A stretch of DNA of 10,768 nucleotides from Spartobacteria bacterium (GTDB lineage: Bacteria; Verrucomicrobiota; Verrucomicrobiia; Chthoniobacterales; Chthoniobacteraceae), in contig JANXWU010000278.1 in the NCBI GenBank assembly GCA_025350985.1, positions 1-10,768 on the forward strand, in the 5' to 3' direction. The notes under the pieces are model-generated. The model did no database searches. It saw only the letters and a program-made list of their open reading frames with translations, and had not been told where the DNA came from. The position numbers were made by a program, and so were the translations under genes. Of this stretch, positions 1 through 7,286 are shown piece after piece. Numbering within the stretch: position 1 is the first letter of the stretch; each line of letters opens with the position of its first letter.

Positions 1-1
1 G

Positions 2-682
2 ATGCACGAGTTTTCCCTCCCGCCTGCCACTACGCGGTCTTCTTTCGACCGCCGCCGCTTTCTTTCGCGACTGACTTTGGGCGCGGCACTGTTCGCGGTG
101 CCCGGCGCTTTTGCCGAGGAACTCCTTCGCACACCGCGTCAGACCGAAGGGCCGTTTTATCCCGACAAACTCCCGCTCGACACCGACAACGACCTCGTCC
201 TCGTCAACGATTCCACCACGCCTGCCGTCGGCGAAATCACCTGGTTGAGCGGTCGCATTCTCGACGCGAAAGGCAGCCCGGTGCGGAATGCCACCATTGA
301 GATTTGGCAGGTCGATCACAGCGGCATTTACCTCCACAGCCACGGCGGCGACCGCGAGAAGCGCGACCAGAATTTCCAAGGCTACGGGCGCTTCGTCACC
401 GGATCGAGCGGCGATTACGTTTTCCGCACGATCAAGCCGGTGGCCTATCGCCCGCGCACGCCGCACATCCACGTCGCGGTGAAAACCAAACGCGAAAAAC
501 TGACCACCCAGTGCTACGTCCAGGGCGAGCCACTGAACGAGCGTGACGGCGTGCTCAGCGGCATCCGCGACCCGAAGGCGCGGGCGTCGGTCATCGTGGC
601 TTTTGCTCCGCTGAAAGACTCGCGCATCGGCGAACTGGCCGCGCGATTCGACATCGTGCTCGGTTTTACGCCGGAGGCTTGA
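2..682 (+). CDS. Tat-exported intradiol ring-cleavage dioxygenase (protocatechuate 3,4-dioxygenase-like)
   Basis: Intradiol dioxygenases use non-haem Fe(III) to open catechol-type rings between the two hydroxyls. The N-terminus carries a twin-arginine signal: RRRFLSRL at residues 17-24, a hydrophobic stretch, and likely cleavage after GAFA (about 38), so the protein should be exported folded. The family motif TEGPFYP is at 48-54. The four expected iron ligands are visible: Y110 (in SGIYLHS), Y149 (in KPVAY), and H155 and H157 (in TPHIHV). The short Y-to-H spacing resembles the secreted, single-subunit members rather than classical PcaG/PcaH. At 226 aa it appears complete, but the ATG lies at base 2, so a longer N-terminus upstream cannot be excluded. 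No beta-ketoadipate pathway gene is nearby, so the substrate is unknown. Its 3' end overlaps the convergent hybrid kinase by 17 bp. Confidence 0.9.
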   Translation: MHEFSLPPATTRSSFDRRRFLSRLTLGAALFAVPGAFAEELLRTPRQTEGPFYPDKLPLDTDNDLVLVNDSTTPAVGEITWLSGRILDAKGSPVRNATIEIWQVDHSGIYLHSHGGDREKRDQNFQGYGRFVTGSSGDYVFRTIKPVAYRPRTPHIHVAVKTKREKLTTQCYVQGEPLNERDGVLSGIRDPKARASVIVAFAPLKDSRIGELAARFDIVLGFTPEA

Positions 683-2999
683 CGGCCTCTTTTTTCACGG
701 CCGAGCCGCCGCGCAAAACGCCCGCCAGCGTCGTCAGCAAATTCTCGCGCGTGTAAGGTTTTGCGAGCACGCCGTCCACCTGCAGCTCTCGCAACTCCGC
801 CACCCGCCCCAGCTCGTCGTCGCCACTGGAAGTGATCACCTTGAGGGCCGGGTTCACTTTTCTCAACGCCCGCACCAGCGCGAGCCCATCAACGTGCGGC
901 ATCCTCACGTCCGTGAGCACCAGCGAGATTTCTCCGGCGGCGCGCGCATAGATCGAAATCGCCTCCGTCCCGTCCGCAGCCAGCAGCACGCGGTACCCGC
1001 TTCGGGTCAGCATCGCCTCGGTCACCGCGCGAATGCCCGGCTCATCATCGACGACCAGAATCAACTCGCTGTGACCGGTGGGAGGAGCAGTGCCCGCCTG
1101 CGACGCCCCCCCTCCGGTGATGCCGCCGGGAGAGGCGGGCAAAAAGATTTTGAACACGGTGCCGCTGCCGGGTTCGCTTTCGACGCGGACGAAACCGCCA
1201 TGACTTTTGACGATGCCGACGACGGTGGAAAGTCCCAAGCCCGTGCCTTTGCCGACTTCCTTGGTGGTGAAAAACGGGTCGAATATCTTCTCCAAAATTT
1301 GTGGAGGAATGCCGCAGCCCTCATCGCGCACGGTGAGCAAAACATACGGGCTCGCCGTGGCCACGCCCGCTGGACCGGCGGCAATCTTACCGCGTTCGAT
1401 ATTTTCCGCCGTGAGCGCGAGCACCCCGCCCGCCGGCATCGCGTCGCGGGCGTTGACGCACAGGTTGAGCAGCACTTGGTGAATCTGCGTGGAGTCGCCC
1501 AGGATCGGCCACAAATCATCCGGCATCTCCTCGACGAACCGGATGGATTTTGGAAAGGCCTCGCGCGCCAGCCCGGCAATTTCCCGCACCAAGTTCCGGG
1601 GCTGAAGCAGCACGCGCTCGCCTTCCATGCCGCGCGCGAAGGTCAGCATTTGCTTGACGATGTCCGCTCCGCGCTGCGCGCTCTTCTCAATCGTGCTGAC
1701 GACCTGCGCGCGATCACGCAGATGGTCGTCGTGCAAAAGCGACGCCGACATGAGGATGGGCGTGAGGATGTTGTTCAAGTCGTGCGCCACCCCGCTCGCC
1801 AGCGTGCCGATGCTTTCGATGCGCTGCGAACGCAGGAATTGCTCCTCGAGGCTTTTGCGTTCGGTGATGTCGCTGTTGATGGCGAGCACCGATTCCGGTT
1901 CGCCCTTTTCATTCCGCACCAGCGTCCAGCGGCTGTCCACCAGCAGCGCCCGGCCGCTTTTCGCGCGATGCGTAAATTCCCCGTGCCATTCGCCGCGCAC
2001 CAGCAGTTCGTTTTTTGCCGCCGCGAAGGCCTTGGGGTCGGCTTGCACGAGTTCGACGATCGACCGGTCCACTGCCTCCGCGGCACTCCACCCGTACGTT
2101 TTCTCCGCGCCCCTGCTCCAAAACCGAATGCGATTGGAAAGGTCGCGCACGGTGATCGCGTCCTGCGCGAGATCGAGCAAACGCGCCTGCTCGAGCAGTT
2201 TCGCCTCGGCTTTGCGCACCGCTGTCGTGTCGCGGAAGACGACGGCCGCGCCGACGATTCGGTCCTCCTGATCGCGGATGGGCGCGCTCAGGTATTCGAC
2301 GTGAAACCACGAGCCGTCCTTGCGCCAGAAAACCTCGTCCAGGATCCGGTGCGTCTGCCCGTCCTTGAACACGCGGTAAATCGGACAATCGTCCTGCTGG
2401 TAAACACTCCCGTCGAGCTTGGAGTGGTGGATGGTGACGTGGGCGGGTTTGCCGAGCAGCTCGCCGTGCCCCCATCCGAGCATTTTTTCGGCGGCGGGAT
2501 TTTCAAACGTGATGTTGCCGTCGCGGTCGATCACCTGGATGCCTTCGGCCACCGCATCGAGGATGAGTTTATACTTCCGGCGCAACTGTTCGAGCGCCTC
2601 ATCCACCGCGCGCTTTTCCTGTCGCAGCCGCTTTTGCTCCAGCGCCTGCGCGACCGCCGGACCCAGCCGCACCAGCCGGTCTTTGAGCACATAGTCGCTC
2701 ACGCCCTGCTTCATCGCCTCCACCGCCATCTCCTCGCCGATCATGCCGGAGACGAGCACGAACGGGATATCCGGCGCACGCTCCTTGGAGATTTCAAAAG
2801 CGCGCAGACCATTGAACAGCGGCAGCCGGTAGTCGGAAATAATGAGGTCGGGAACGATCTCGAGCGCGTCGAGAAAATCGTTCTCGGTCTCCACCCGCCG
2901 AACCTCGAAGGCAAAGCCCGCGGCCCGCAGTTCGCGAAACATCAGCTCCGCATCCGCCGTTCGATCTTCCACCAGCAGCAGCCGCAGGGGATCCTTCAT
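666..2999 (-). CDS. Hybrid sensor histidine kinase, REC-PAS-PAS-HisKA-HATPase-REC
   Basis: This is a 777-aa cytoplasmic phosphorelay protein with no transmembrane segment. Domains in order: an N-terminal receiver (about 5-120; acidic pair E11/D12, phospho-acceptor D56, conserved K106); PAS 1 (about 140-258); PAS 2 (about 270-380, ending in the DITERK motif); HisKA with phospho-acceptor H406 (VAHDLNNIL); and a HATPase with N box N512-N516, G1 DEGCGI at 559-564 and G2 GKGTGLGLS at 583-591. A Gly-rich linker (about 622-645) leads to a C-terminal receiver (D651/D652, acceptor D697, K747). All catalytic residues are present. The HisKA and H-box resemble the NtrB-like class that often carries a C-terminal receiver. 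It is the last gene of a minus-strand signalling operon, 63 nt after the upstream kinase. The start is fixed by AAGGAGAA ending 4 nt before the ATG. The signal sensed is unknown. Confidence 0.93.
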   Translation of the reverse strand: MKDPLRLLLVEDRTADAELMFRELRAAGFAFEVRRVETENDFLDALEIVPDLIISDYRLPLFNGLRAFEISKERAPDIPFVLVSGMIGEEMAVEAMKQGVSDYVLKDRLVRLGPAVAQALEQKRLRQEKRAVDEALEQLRRKYKLILDAVAEGIQVIDRDGNITFENPAAEKMLGWGHGELLGKPAHVTIHHSKLDGSVYQQDDCPIYRVFKDGQTHRILDEVFWRKDGSWFHVEYLSAPIRDQEDRIVGAAVVFRDTTAVRKAEAKLLEQARLLDLAQDAITVRDLSNRIRFWSRGAEKTYGWSAAEAVDRSIVELVQADPKAFAAAKNELLVRGEWHGEFTHRAKSGRALLVDSRWTLVRNEKGEPESVLAINSDITERKSLEEQFLRSQRIESIGTLASGVAHDLNNILTPILMSASLLHDDHLRDRAQVVSTIEKSAQRGADIVKQMLTFARGMEGERVLLQPRNLVREIAGLAREAFPKSIRFVEEMPDDLWPILGDSTQIHQVLLNLCVNARDAMPAGGVLALTAENIERGKIAAGPAGVATASPYVLLTVRDEGCGIPPQILEKIFDPFFTTKEVGKGTGLGLSTVVGIVKSHGGFVRVESEPGSGTVFKIFLPASPGGITGGGASQAGTAPPTGHSELILVVDDEPGIRAVTEAMLTRSGYRVLLAADGTEAISIYARAAGEISLVLTDVRMPHVDGLALVRALRKVNPALKVITSSGDDELGRVAELRELQVDGVLAKPYTRENLLTTLAGVLRGGSAVKKEAVKPPA

Positions 3000-3003
3000 C
3001 GGG

Positions 3004-3011
3004 TTCTCCTT
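3004..3011 (-). promoter_or_regulatory. Strong Shine-Dalgarno for the hybrid kinase
   Basis: On the minus strand AAGGAGAA is followed by CCCG and the ATG at 2999, putting the GGAG core 6 nt from the start. It is the clearest ribosome-binding site in the window. Most other genes here have weak or no SD, which suggests this gene is translated independently of the kinase before it. Confidence 0.75.
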
Positions 3012-3016
3012 GCGCC

Positions 3017-3033
3017 ACGGAACGCGGTTCCGT
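3017..3033. repeat. Small inverted repeat in the hybrid-kinase leader
   Basis: A perfect 7-bp inverted repeat (ACGGAAC, 3-nt spacer GCG, GTTCCGT) lies in the 63-nt gap between the two kinase genes, just upstream of the SD. No T-run follows on the transcribed strand, so it is not a good intrinsic terminator. It could be an mRNA hairpin or an operator-like dyad. The sequence shows only the symmetry. Confidence 0.4.
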
Positions 3034-3062
3034 TCCGACGCACTTCAACCGCACACACGCCG

Positions 3063-3929
3063 TCAATTCGGGGGATTTCCGCTGGAGATTTCGGGTCCAT
3101 CATTCACCTCGCTCGGCAGCAGGAAGGAAAAGCACGCGCCCTGGTCTGGCGCCGCCTCCACCCACATGCGGCCTCCGTGAAGATGAAGGATGCGCTGGAC
3201 AATGGCAAGACCCGCGCCGAGGCCCTCGTATTCGCGCGGATCGTGGAAGCGCTGGAACAGCCCAAAAAGTTTCTGCGCCTGGTCCGGATTGAATCCGACG
3301 CCGTTGTCCTGGATGTGATAGATGCAACCCTCCGGCACCGTCCGCGAGCCGATCTCGATCACCGCCTCCGCTCGGGCGCGTGAAAATTTAATGGCATTGG
3401 AAATCAAATGACCCCACGCCCGTTTGAGCAGGGCGCGGTTGGCGTGGGAGGAAACAAGCGCGCCGACGCGAAACTCGATCCGTCGATTTTCGCACTCCCG
3501 CGCCGAATCCGCGATGCACTCCCGCACCAGTTCGAGGTGATCCACCAGACTTCGCTCCATGCTCCCAGCACTCAACCGGGCGTAGTCGAGCAGCGCGTCA
3601 ATGAGTTCGCGCAGTTCGCGGGTGTTCAATTGGAGCGCGTCGAGGCAGCGCTTCGCTTCGGACGAAAATTCCGACGCGTGATCCTCGGCCAAAATCCGCG
3701 CATAGCCGTCAATCGCCCGCAGCGGTGCCAGTACATCGTGCGCGACGGTCGAGGAAATTGTCTCCAGTTCCCGCCGCGCCAAGGCGAGCCCCTCGGCGTG
3801 CGCGGCGGCGCGCCGCTCCAAGGCTTGGTTCGCGGCCAGCAACGCCTTTACCTGCCGCTGCGCCTCGGCCAATTCCGACAAAGGTTCGCTCCGCCCGTGT
3901 TCCCCGGAATGGACCGGCGTCTCAGGCAT
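3063..3929 (-). CDS. Soluble histidine kinase with N-terminal coiled coil (phytochrome-kinase-like transmitter)
   Basis: This 288-aa kinase has no visible sensor or membrane segment. Residues about 15-60 form an Ala/Glu/Arg/Leu-rich helix likely to be a coiled coil. It runs straight into HisKA with H64 in the motif VAHDVLAPLRAIDGY, close to the SxxHDLRAPLRAI form typical of phytochrome-type and related soluble kinases. The HATPase domain shows an N box around N178 (HLISNAIKFS), G1 DNGVGF at 208-213 and a G2-like EGLGAGLAIV at 235-244. The G2 box differs from the usual GTGIGLAIV, but its glycines are kept. It starts 6 nt after the stop of the response-regulator gene, with GAAGAG a few nt before the ATG, so the two are very probably cotranscribed partners. 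With no sensor of its own, it may sense through a partner protein. Confidence 0.9.
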   Translation of the reverse strand: MPETPVHSGEHGRSEPLSELAEAQRQVKALLAANQALERRAAAHAEGLALARRELETISSTVAHDVLAPLRAIDGYARILAEDHASEFSSEAKRCLDALQLNTRELRELIDALLDYARLSAGSMERSLVDHLELVRECIADSARECENRRIEFRVGALVSSHANRALLKRAWGHLISNAIKFSRARAEAVIEIGSRTVPEGCIYHIQDNGVGFNPDQAQKLFGLFQRFHDPREYEGLGAGLAIVQRILHLHGGRMWVEAAPDQGACFSFLLPSEVNDGPEISSGNPPN

Positions 3930-3935
3930 CGCTCT

Positions 3936-4319
3936 TCAGCGCGCCTCTTTTCCCGAGGGAAGGAACGCCTCAATTTGCTGCACGAAGGTTTGCGGATTGA
4001 TCGGTTTGCTGATGTGACCATCAAACCCGGAGGCGAGAATTTGCTCCCGGCTCTCCGCTATTTCCCAAGCGGTGACCGCGACGATCGGGATGGCCTGCAA
4101 AGCCAGGTCATCGCGAAGCTGGCGCACCACTTCAAACCCATCCATCCGCGGCAATCCAATGTCGCACAGCACCAAGTCCGGCATCTCGCGCTGCGCCCGC
4201 CGAAGCCCTTCCGCGCCGTCCCACGCGGTGATGGGCGTGTGGCCGGCGGCCTTGAGCAAATGGTGCATCAGGTCGTGATGCGCCGCGTTGTCTTCGATGA
4301 TGAGGATGCGTGCTGGCAT
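3936..4319 (-). CDS. Single-domain response regulator (CheY/DivK-like receiver)
   Basis: A 127-aa protein made only of a receiver domain. The acidic pocket is E9/D10, the phospho-acceptor is D53 (LVLCDIGLPRMDG), the switch threonine is T83 (VAVTAW) and the conserved lysine is K105 (ISKPI). No output domain follows, so on phosphorylation it should act by protein contact or pass phosphate along a relay, as DivK or CheY do. It lies 19 nt after the DUF1080 stop and 6 nt before the soluble kinase start, all on the minus strand. The tight spacing suggests that it is the direct substrate of that kinase. The start has only weak SD-like sequence. Confidence 0.92.
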   Translation of the reverse strand: MPARILIIEDNAAHHDLMHHLLKAAGHTPITAWDGAEGLRRAQREMPDLVLCDIGLPRMDGFEVVRQLRDDLALQAIPIVAVTAWEIAESREQILASGFDGHISKPINPQTFVQQIEAFLPSGKEAR

Positions 4320-4338
4320 GGCCGCGGGCAGCCTGCGC

Positions 4339-4959
4339 TCATTCTTTGGGCACTTCCACTTCCTTGATCGCGAGGTTGCGAAAACTCACCGTGCCGTGAT
4401 CGCCCTGCAAAAAAAGCGACCCGGGCTCAGTCACGTTTTTGTCCAGTTCGCTGCCCGTCGCCTTGTTGCACTCGACCTGATCGTGAATTTTTTTGCCGTT
4501 GAGGACGACGGTGATTTTGTTGCCGACGATCGTCGCTTCCACCGTTTGCCACTCGCCCGCCGGCTTGCTCGCGAACTCGTCTGGCGCTTTGAAATTATAA
4601 ATCGCGCCGTTGCCAGTGATCGCCGGCTTGCCTGCTTTGAAATCGCCGAGAATCTGAATCTCGTGCCGCCCGCGCAGATAAAAGCCGCTGTTGGAATTGT
4701 CGGGCACCATGAATTCATACTTCACCGTGAAGTTCCAAAACTTCTGATCAGTCACCAAATCCACGCCGTGCTCGCCCTTGTTCACGGTGTTCGTGAGCAC
4801 GCCGTCCGCCACGCTCCAACTGCTGTGCGCATCGGCTCTGCGAAGATGCCAGCCGGTTAAATCCTTGCCGTTGAAGAGCGGTTTGAAACCGGTGCTGTCG
4901 TCGGCAAAAGTCGCGGTGATGGTGAAAAGGAGGGTGGAGAAGGCGAGTAATTTTTTCAT
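4339..4959 (-). CDS. Secreted DUF1080 (3-keto-disaccharide hydrolase-like) protein
   Basis: DUF1080 proteins are concanavalin-like beta-sandwich domains, abundant in Verrucomicrobiota, Planctomycetes and Bacteroidota. Some hydrolyse 3-keto-disaccharides or other glycosides. I chose the ATG at 4959 because it begins a clean signal peptide (MKKLLAFSTLLFTITATFA, residues 1-19). The longer in-frame start at 5040 would add a polar, His-rich 27-aa extension with no support. The family opening FKPLFNGKDLTGW is at 25-37, the core NSGFYLRGRHEIQI at 90-103, and the C-terminal LQGDHG...FRN signature at 184-195. Length (206 aa) is normal for a one-domain member. No lipobox cysteine is seen, so the protein is probably periplasmic or secreted. 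It has no clear SD. It is 19 nt ahead of the response regulator and may lead that operon. The substrate cannot be read from sequence. Confidence 0.87.
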   Translation of the reverse strand: MKKLLAFSTLLFTITATFADDSTGFKPLFNGKDLTGWHLRRADAHSSWSVADGVLTNTVNKGEHGVDLVTDQKFWNFTVKYEFMVPDNSNSGFYLRGRHEIQILGDFKAGKPAITGNGAIYNFKAPDEFASKPAGEWQTVEATIVGNKITVVLNGKKIHDQVECNKATGSELDKNVTEPGSLFLQGDHGTVSFRNLAIKEVEVPKE

Positions 4960-5075
4960 GAGATGGAAGTCGGCGCGCGGCGGATGATGGTGAGCCGGAT
5001 TTTTATTTACCAAACGCGGAGAAATCTTACCAGCTTCCACGCCGGATGGTTCGGGACTGATTCAAAAAAACGCGC
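4960..5075. other. Intergenic leader of the DUF1080 gene, candidate promoter region
   Basis: This is the 5' flank of the DUF1080-led minus-strand operon. On the minus strand it contains an AT-rich tract (about 4998-5011, reading GGTAAATAAAAAT) in otherwise GC-rich DNA, which is the best candidate for the promoter core. No convincing -35 box is visible. A short CGCGGAGA motif at about 5016-5023 resembles the unit of the large hairpin at 7287-7395. Confidence 0.25.
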
Positions 5076-5113
5076 GTCATTCGGAGCGAAGCGCATCGGC
5101 GGCGAAGAATCTC
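5076..5113 (+). repeat. Interspersed repeat GTCATTC...GAAGAATCTC, short copy
   Basis: This copy begins GTCATTCGGAGCGAAGCG and ends GGCGAAGAATCTC. It matches both ends of the copies at 5844 and 10604 but lacks their self-complementary middle. It sits between the end of the adenosyltransferase gene and the DUF1080 leader. It is one of at least five full copies in this window, all intergenic. Confidence 0.75.
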
Positions 5114-5158
5114 CTTCCCCTCCCGAAGCGACGATTTGGAAAATGCCATCGCCGTCTT

Positions 5159-5734
5159 TCACCAAGCCCGCGACCAGCGGGGGCTTTCATCCGAGTCGCT
5201 GCGCAGTTTCGACTTTACACCCGCGTCCAGTTCCAGCTTGCGTCCAAAAAGCCACAAAAGATCGGACAACCGGTTCAGGTAGGTAATCACATTCGCGCCG
5301 AGTTCCTCGCCCGCGTCAGCCAGTGCCACCGCGCACCGTTCCGCCCGCCGGCAGACGGTGCGCGCCACGTCGAAAGCCGCCGCCGCGGCGTGCTCGCCGG
5401 GCAGCGACCAGTCCGACAACAGGCCGTCGATTTTTTCCAGTCGATGCACCTGCGCAGTCAAGCCCTCGACCATTTCCAACGTCACGTCGGGTGGTTCTTT
5501 TTGGCTGCTCTCTGGATGCGCCAGCGCGCTGCTGACCGCAAAAAGTTCGCGCTGAATCGCCTTCGCCGCGTCGCAGATTTCCGCGTCCTCACAAATCGCG
5601 CGCGCGAATCCCAGCGTGGCAATCAACTCATCAACCGTGCCGTACGCCTCGACGCGGAGTGCTGCTTTGGAAACGCGCCCGCCACCGACCAAACCCGTCG
5701 TCCCGTCGTCACCCGATTTCGTCGCGATGCTCAT
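5159..5734 (-). CDS. PduO-type cob(I)alamin (corrinoid) adenosyltransferase
   Basis: The enzyme transfers adenosyl from ATP to cob(I)alamin to make adenosylcobalamin, the cofactor of enzymes such as methylmalonyl-CoA mutase or diol dehydratase. The ATP-binding N-terminus is clear: TKSGDDGTTGL at 5-15, GGGRVSK at 17-23 and YGTVDELIATLG at 31-42. The second signature R125...CRRAER at 128-133 corresponds to the conserved Arg/Glu segment of human MMAB, and YLNRLSDLLW at 152-161 is the family's C-terminal motif. At 191 aa it is a normal-length trimer-forming PduO/MMAB protein, unrelated to CobA/BtuR. The start is fixed by how closely the motif follows it. No SD is visible. The start codon lies inside a tandem repeat array and overlaps the stop of a 9-codon upstream ORF as ATGA. 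No corrinoid-dependent enzyme or transporter is next to it. Confidence 0.94.
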   Translation of the reverse strand: MSIATKSGDDGTTGLVGGGRVSKAALRVEAYGTVDELIATLGFARAICEDAEICDAAKAIQRELFAVSSALAHPESSQKEPPDVTLEMVEGLTAQVHRLEKIDGLLSDWSLPGEHAAAAAFDVARTVCRRAERCAVALADAGEELGANVITYLNRLSDLLWLFGRKLELDAGVKSKLRSDSDESPRWSRAW

Positions 5735-5809
5735 CGTGGATCAAATCGCCGAAGTTTCATCGTGGTTGAATTGCAAATTTCATCGTGGTTGGAATTGCCG
5801 AAGTCCCAT
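5731..5809 (-). promoter_or_regulatory. Chain of three overlapping mini-ORFs leading into the adenosyltransferase start
   Basis: On the minus strand three tiny ORFs follow each other: 5809-5780 (MGLRQFQPR), 5783-5757 (MKFAIQPR) and 5760-5731 (MKLRRFDPR). Each ends in CGATGA, and that ATGA is also the start of the next; the last overlaps the ATG of the adenosyltransferase at 5734. The stop/start overlaps and the PR-stop ending are seen directly. Translation is not shown, and there is no SD before any of the ATGs. The pattern is a consequence of the tandem repeat, so it may be a by-product rather than a regulatory leader. Confidence 0.4.
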
Positions 5810-5828
5810 CGTGAGTGGAATCGCGGAA
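5732..5828. repeat. Degenerate tandem repeat, four ~26-bp units starting CATCGTG
   Basis: Units begin at 5732, 5758, 5781 and 5807, with lengths 26, 23, 26 and about 22. On the + strand each starts CATCGTG, then carries GAATTGC/AAATCGC-like and GAAGT-like blocks. The first unit contains the adenosyltransferase start codon. The 23-bp unit differs from 26 bp by exactly one codon, so the stop/start reading pattern is preserved across all units. Divergence between units indicates that the duplication is not recent. Confidence 0.8.
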
Positions 5829-5843
5829 AAAATAGAATCGCGT

Positions 5844-5949
5844 GTCATTCTGAGCGAAGCGGCAAGAGCGCAGCGAATGCCGCGGAGTCGAAGAATCTCA
5901 TGCATTGGCTTTTGTGTGACCGACTCCACTGCGCTGCGCTCTAAATGAC
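5844..5949. repeat. Inverted pair of the GTCATTCTGAGCG interspersed repeat
   Basis: A full + strand copy (5844-5900) runs from GTCATTCTGAGCGAAGC to GGAGTCGAAGAATCTC and has a self-complementary core (GCGGCA at 5859-5864, TGCCGC at 5878-5883). A diverged copy on the other strand (5949-5914) follows, so the outer ends GTCATT and AATGAC can pair. The arrangement resembles a REP/MITE-like palindromic unit. It lies between the ends of the dehydratase and adenosyltransferase regions and contains no gene. Confidence 0.75.
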
Positions 5950-5981
5950 ACCACGTTTGGTTTTTGAAAAAGAACGCCGCC

Positions 5982-7268
5982 TCACCACCGCGTCGCCTTG
6001 AATTTCCACCCCGGCACTTTTTTCTGCATCTCGGGTTCATCGTTTCGCTCCTTCAGCCCGCACCGCAAATAATTCTCGTGGCAGCGCGCCAGCGCCGCGC
6101 GATCCAGCTCGACGCCGAGCCCCGCGCCTTTCGGCAACGCGACGCATCCGTCTTCGATCTTCATCCGCCCGCCGGTGATGATCTCCTCCCACTGCCACGG
6201 ATAATGCGTGTCGAGCGCGTAGCTCAAGTTCGGCATCGCCGCGCCGAGGTGCGTCATCGCCGCCATCGAAATGCCCGCGTGATTGTTCGAGTGCATCGAC
6301 ACGCCGCGGCCGAAAGTTTTGCAAAAAGCCGCCAGTTCCATCGAGGCGCGCAGGCCGCCCCAATAATGATGATCGGTGAGAATGATGTCCTCCGATTCGA
6401 GCCGCACCGCGCCCGGCAAATCCTCGAACGAAGTCGTGCACATGTTCGTCGCCATCGGCAGTTTCACCGCTTTGCGCACCGCGGCCATGCCGTCCTGCCC
6501 GCGCGCCGGATCTTCAAAATATTCGAGCACGCCTTCGAGTTCCTTCCCCCACTTGATCGACGTTTCCACGCTCCACACCGCGTTGGGATCGTAGCGAATG
6601 GGCACGTCGGGACCGAACGCTTCGCGCAACGCTTTCAACGCGGAAACTTCCTGCGCCGGTTCAAACACCCCGCCTTTGAGCTTGATCGATTTGAACCCAA
6701 ACTCATCGATCATCGCGCGCGCCTGCGCGACGATTCCCTCGGGATCGAGCGCCGCGCGCTGCCGTGCCGCCGCCCAGCCGGTGGCCTTCGGATCGACCTC
6801 GAAGGCGAGTTCGCCGCCCGCGCCTTCGTATTTGTAAAAAAGATACGCCGAATACGGAACCCGTTCGCGCACGATGCCGCCGAGCAGCGTCGCCGCCGGG
6901 ACGCCAAACGCCTTGCCCGCGAGGTCCAGGCACGCCACATCGACCGCGCTGTAAACCTGCACAATCTTGCGTTGATCCCACGGCGCATCACCGCGCGCCT
7001 GCGCCGACTCGGGCTTGAAATGCGCTCCCAGAGCCGATTTCAGGGCGTTCCAGTTTAGGGGATCAGAGCCGAGCACAATGGCGCGCGCCGCCAAAAGCAC
7101 CTCATCCACCGCCGCGCTTCCCGGCACTTCGGCGAGTCCGGTGAGGCCGTTGTCGGTCACGAGTTCGACCACGGTGCGCAACGCGTACGGCGCGTGCAAA
7201 CCCGCGGCGTTCAGCAGCGGCGGATCGCCGAGCGCGATCGGCGTGATGTGCATTTCGGTGATGCGCAT
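5982..7268 (-). CDS. Glucarate dehydratase-like enolase-superfamily enzyme
   Basis: This 428-aa protein belongs to the mandelate racemase/glucarate dehydratase branch of the enolase superfamily, which abstracts a proton next to a carboxylate using Mg2+. GlucD dehydrates D-glucarate to 5-dehydro-4-deoxyglucarate. Capping-domain residues include GLHAPYALRT at 23-32 and the TGLAEVPG segment at 43-50. Barrel motifs include KLKGGVF (196-202, with the K-x-K pair), DPNAVW with metal ligand D227, EDP at 252-254, ATNM with N275, D299 and the catalytic-base-type H326 in MHSNNH. The C-terminal PGWKF also matches GlucD. The region after EDP is about 6 residues shorter than my recollection of E. coli GudD, so the second metal ligand may be E252 or D259. 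The substrate could be another aldarate. The adjacent aldolase, dehydrogenase and permease support aldarate catabolism. The upstream region is AT-rich with no SD. Confidence 0.88.
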   Translation of the reverse strand: MRITEMHITPIALGDPPLLNAAGLHAPYALRTVVELVTDNGLTGLAEVPGSAAVDEVLLAARAIVLGSDPLNWNALKSALGAHFKPESAQARGDAPWDQRKIVQVYSAVDVACLDLAGKAFGVPAATLLGGIVRERVPYSAYLFYKYEGAGGELAFEVDPKATGWAAARQRAALDPEGIVAQARAMIDEFGFKSIKLKGGVFEPAQEVSALKALREAFGPDVPIRYDPNAVWSVETSIKWGKELEGVLEYFEDPARGQDGMAAVRKAVKLPMATNMCTTSFEDLPGAVRLESEDIILTDHHYWGGLRASMELAAFCKTFGRGVSMHSNNHAGISMAAMTHLGAAMPNLSYALDTHYPWQWEEIITGGRMKIEDGCVALPKGAGLGVELDRAALARCHENYLRCGLKERNDEPEMQKKVPGWKFKATRW

Positions 7269-7286
7269 GGGAAAAATTTACAGGTT

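Noticed and set aside
894..3383. An 829-codon open frame on the + strand opposite both kinase genes
   Set aside because: Its translation is rich in Arg, His and Ala with no domain pattern, it spans two well-supported kinases and their gap, and it is what the third-position GC bias of the real genes produces on the other strand.
3408..4367. A 319-codon + strand open frame opposite the soluble kinase and response regulator
   Set aside because: Shadow of two genes with complete catalytic motifs; it runs across their junction and has no recognisable fold.
4960..5040. N-terminal extension of the DUF1080 protein from an ATG at 5040
   Set aside because: The added 27 residues are polar and His/Pro-rich and would bury a clean signal peptide that starts at 4959.
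5732..5828. CRISPR array
   Set aside because: Repeat units are contiguous and degenerate with no unique spacers, and no cas gene is present.
5735..5981. Cobalamin riboswitch before the adenosyltransferase
   Set aside because: I looked because of the gene's role, but the leader consists of short tandem repeats and an interspersed repeat; no B12-box-like conserved core was recognised and there is little room for one.
5964..7058. A 364-codon + strand open frame opposite the dehydratase
   Set aside because: Arg/His-rich composition typical of antisense shadow; the minus-strand gene has full enolase-superfamily motifs.
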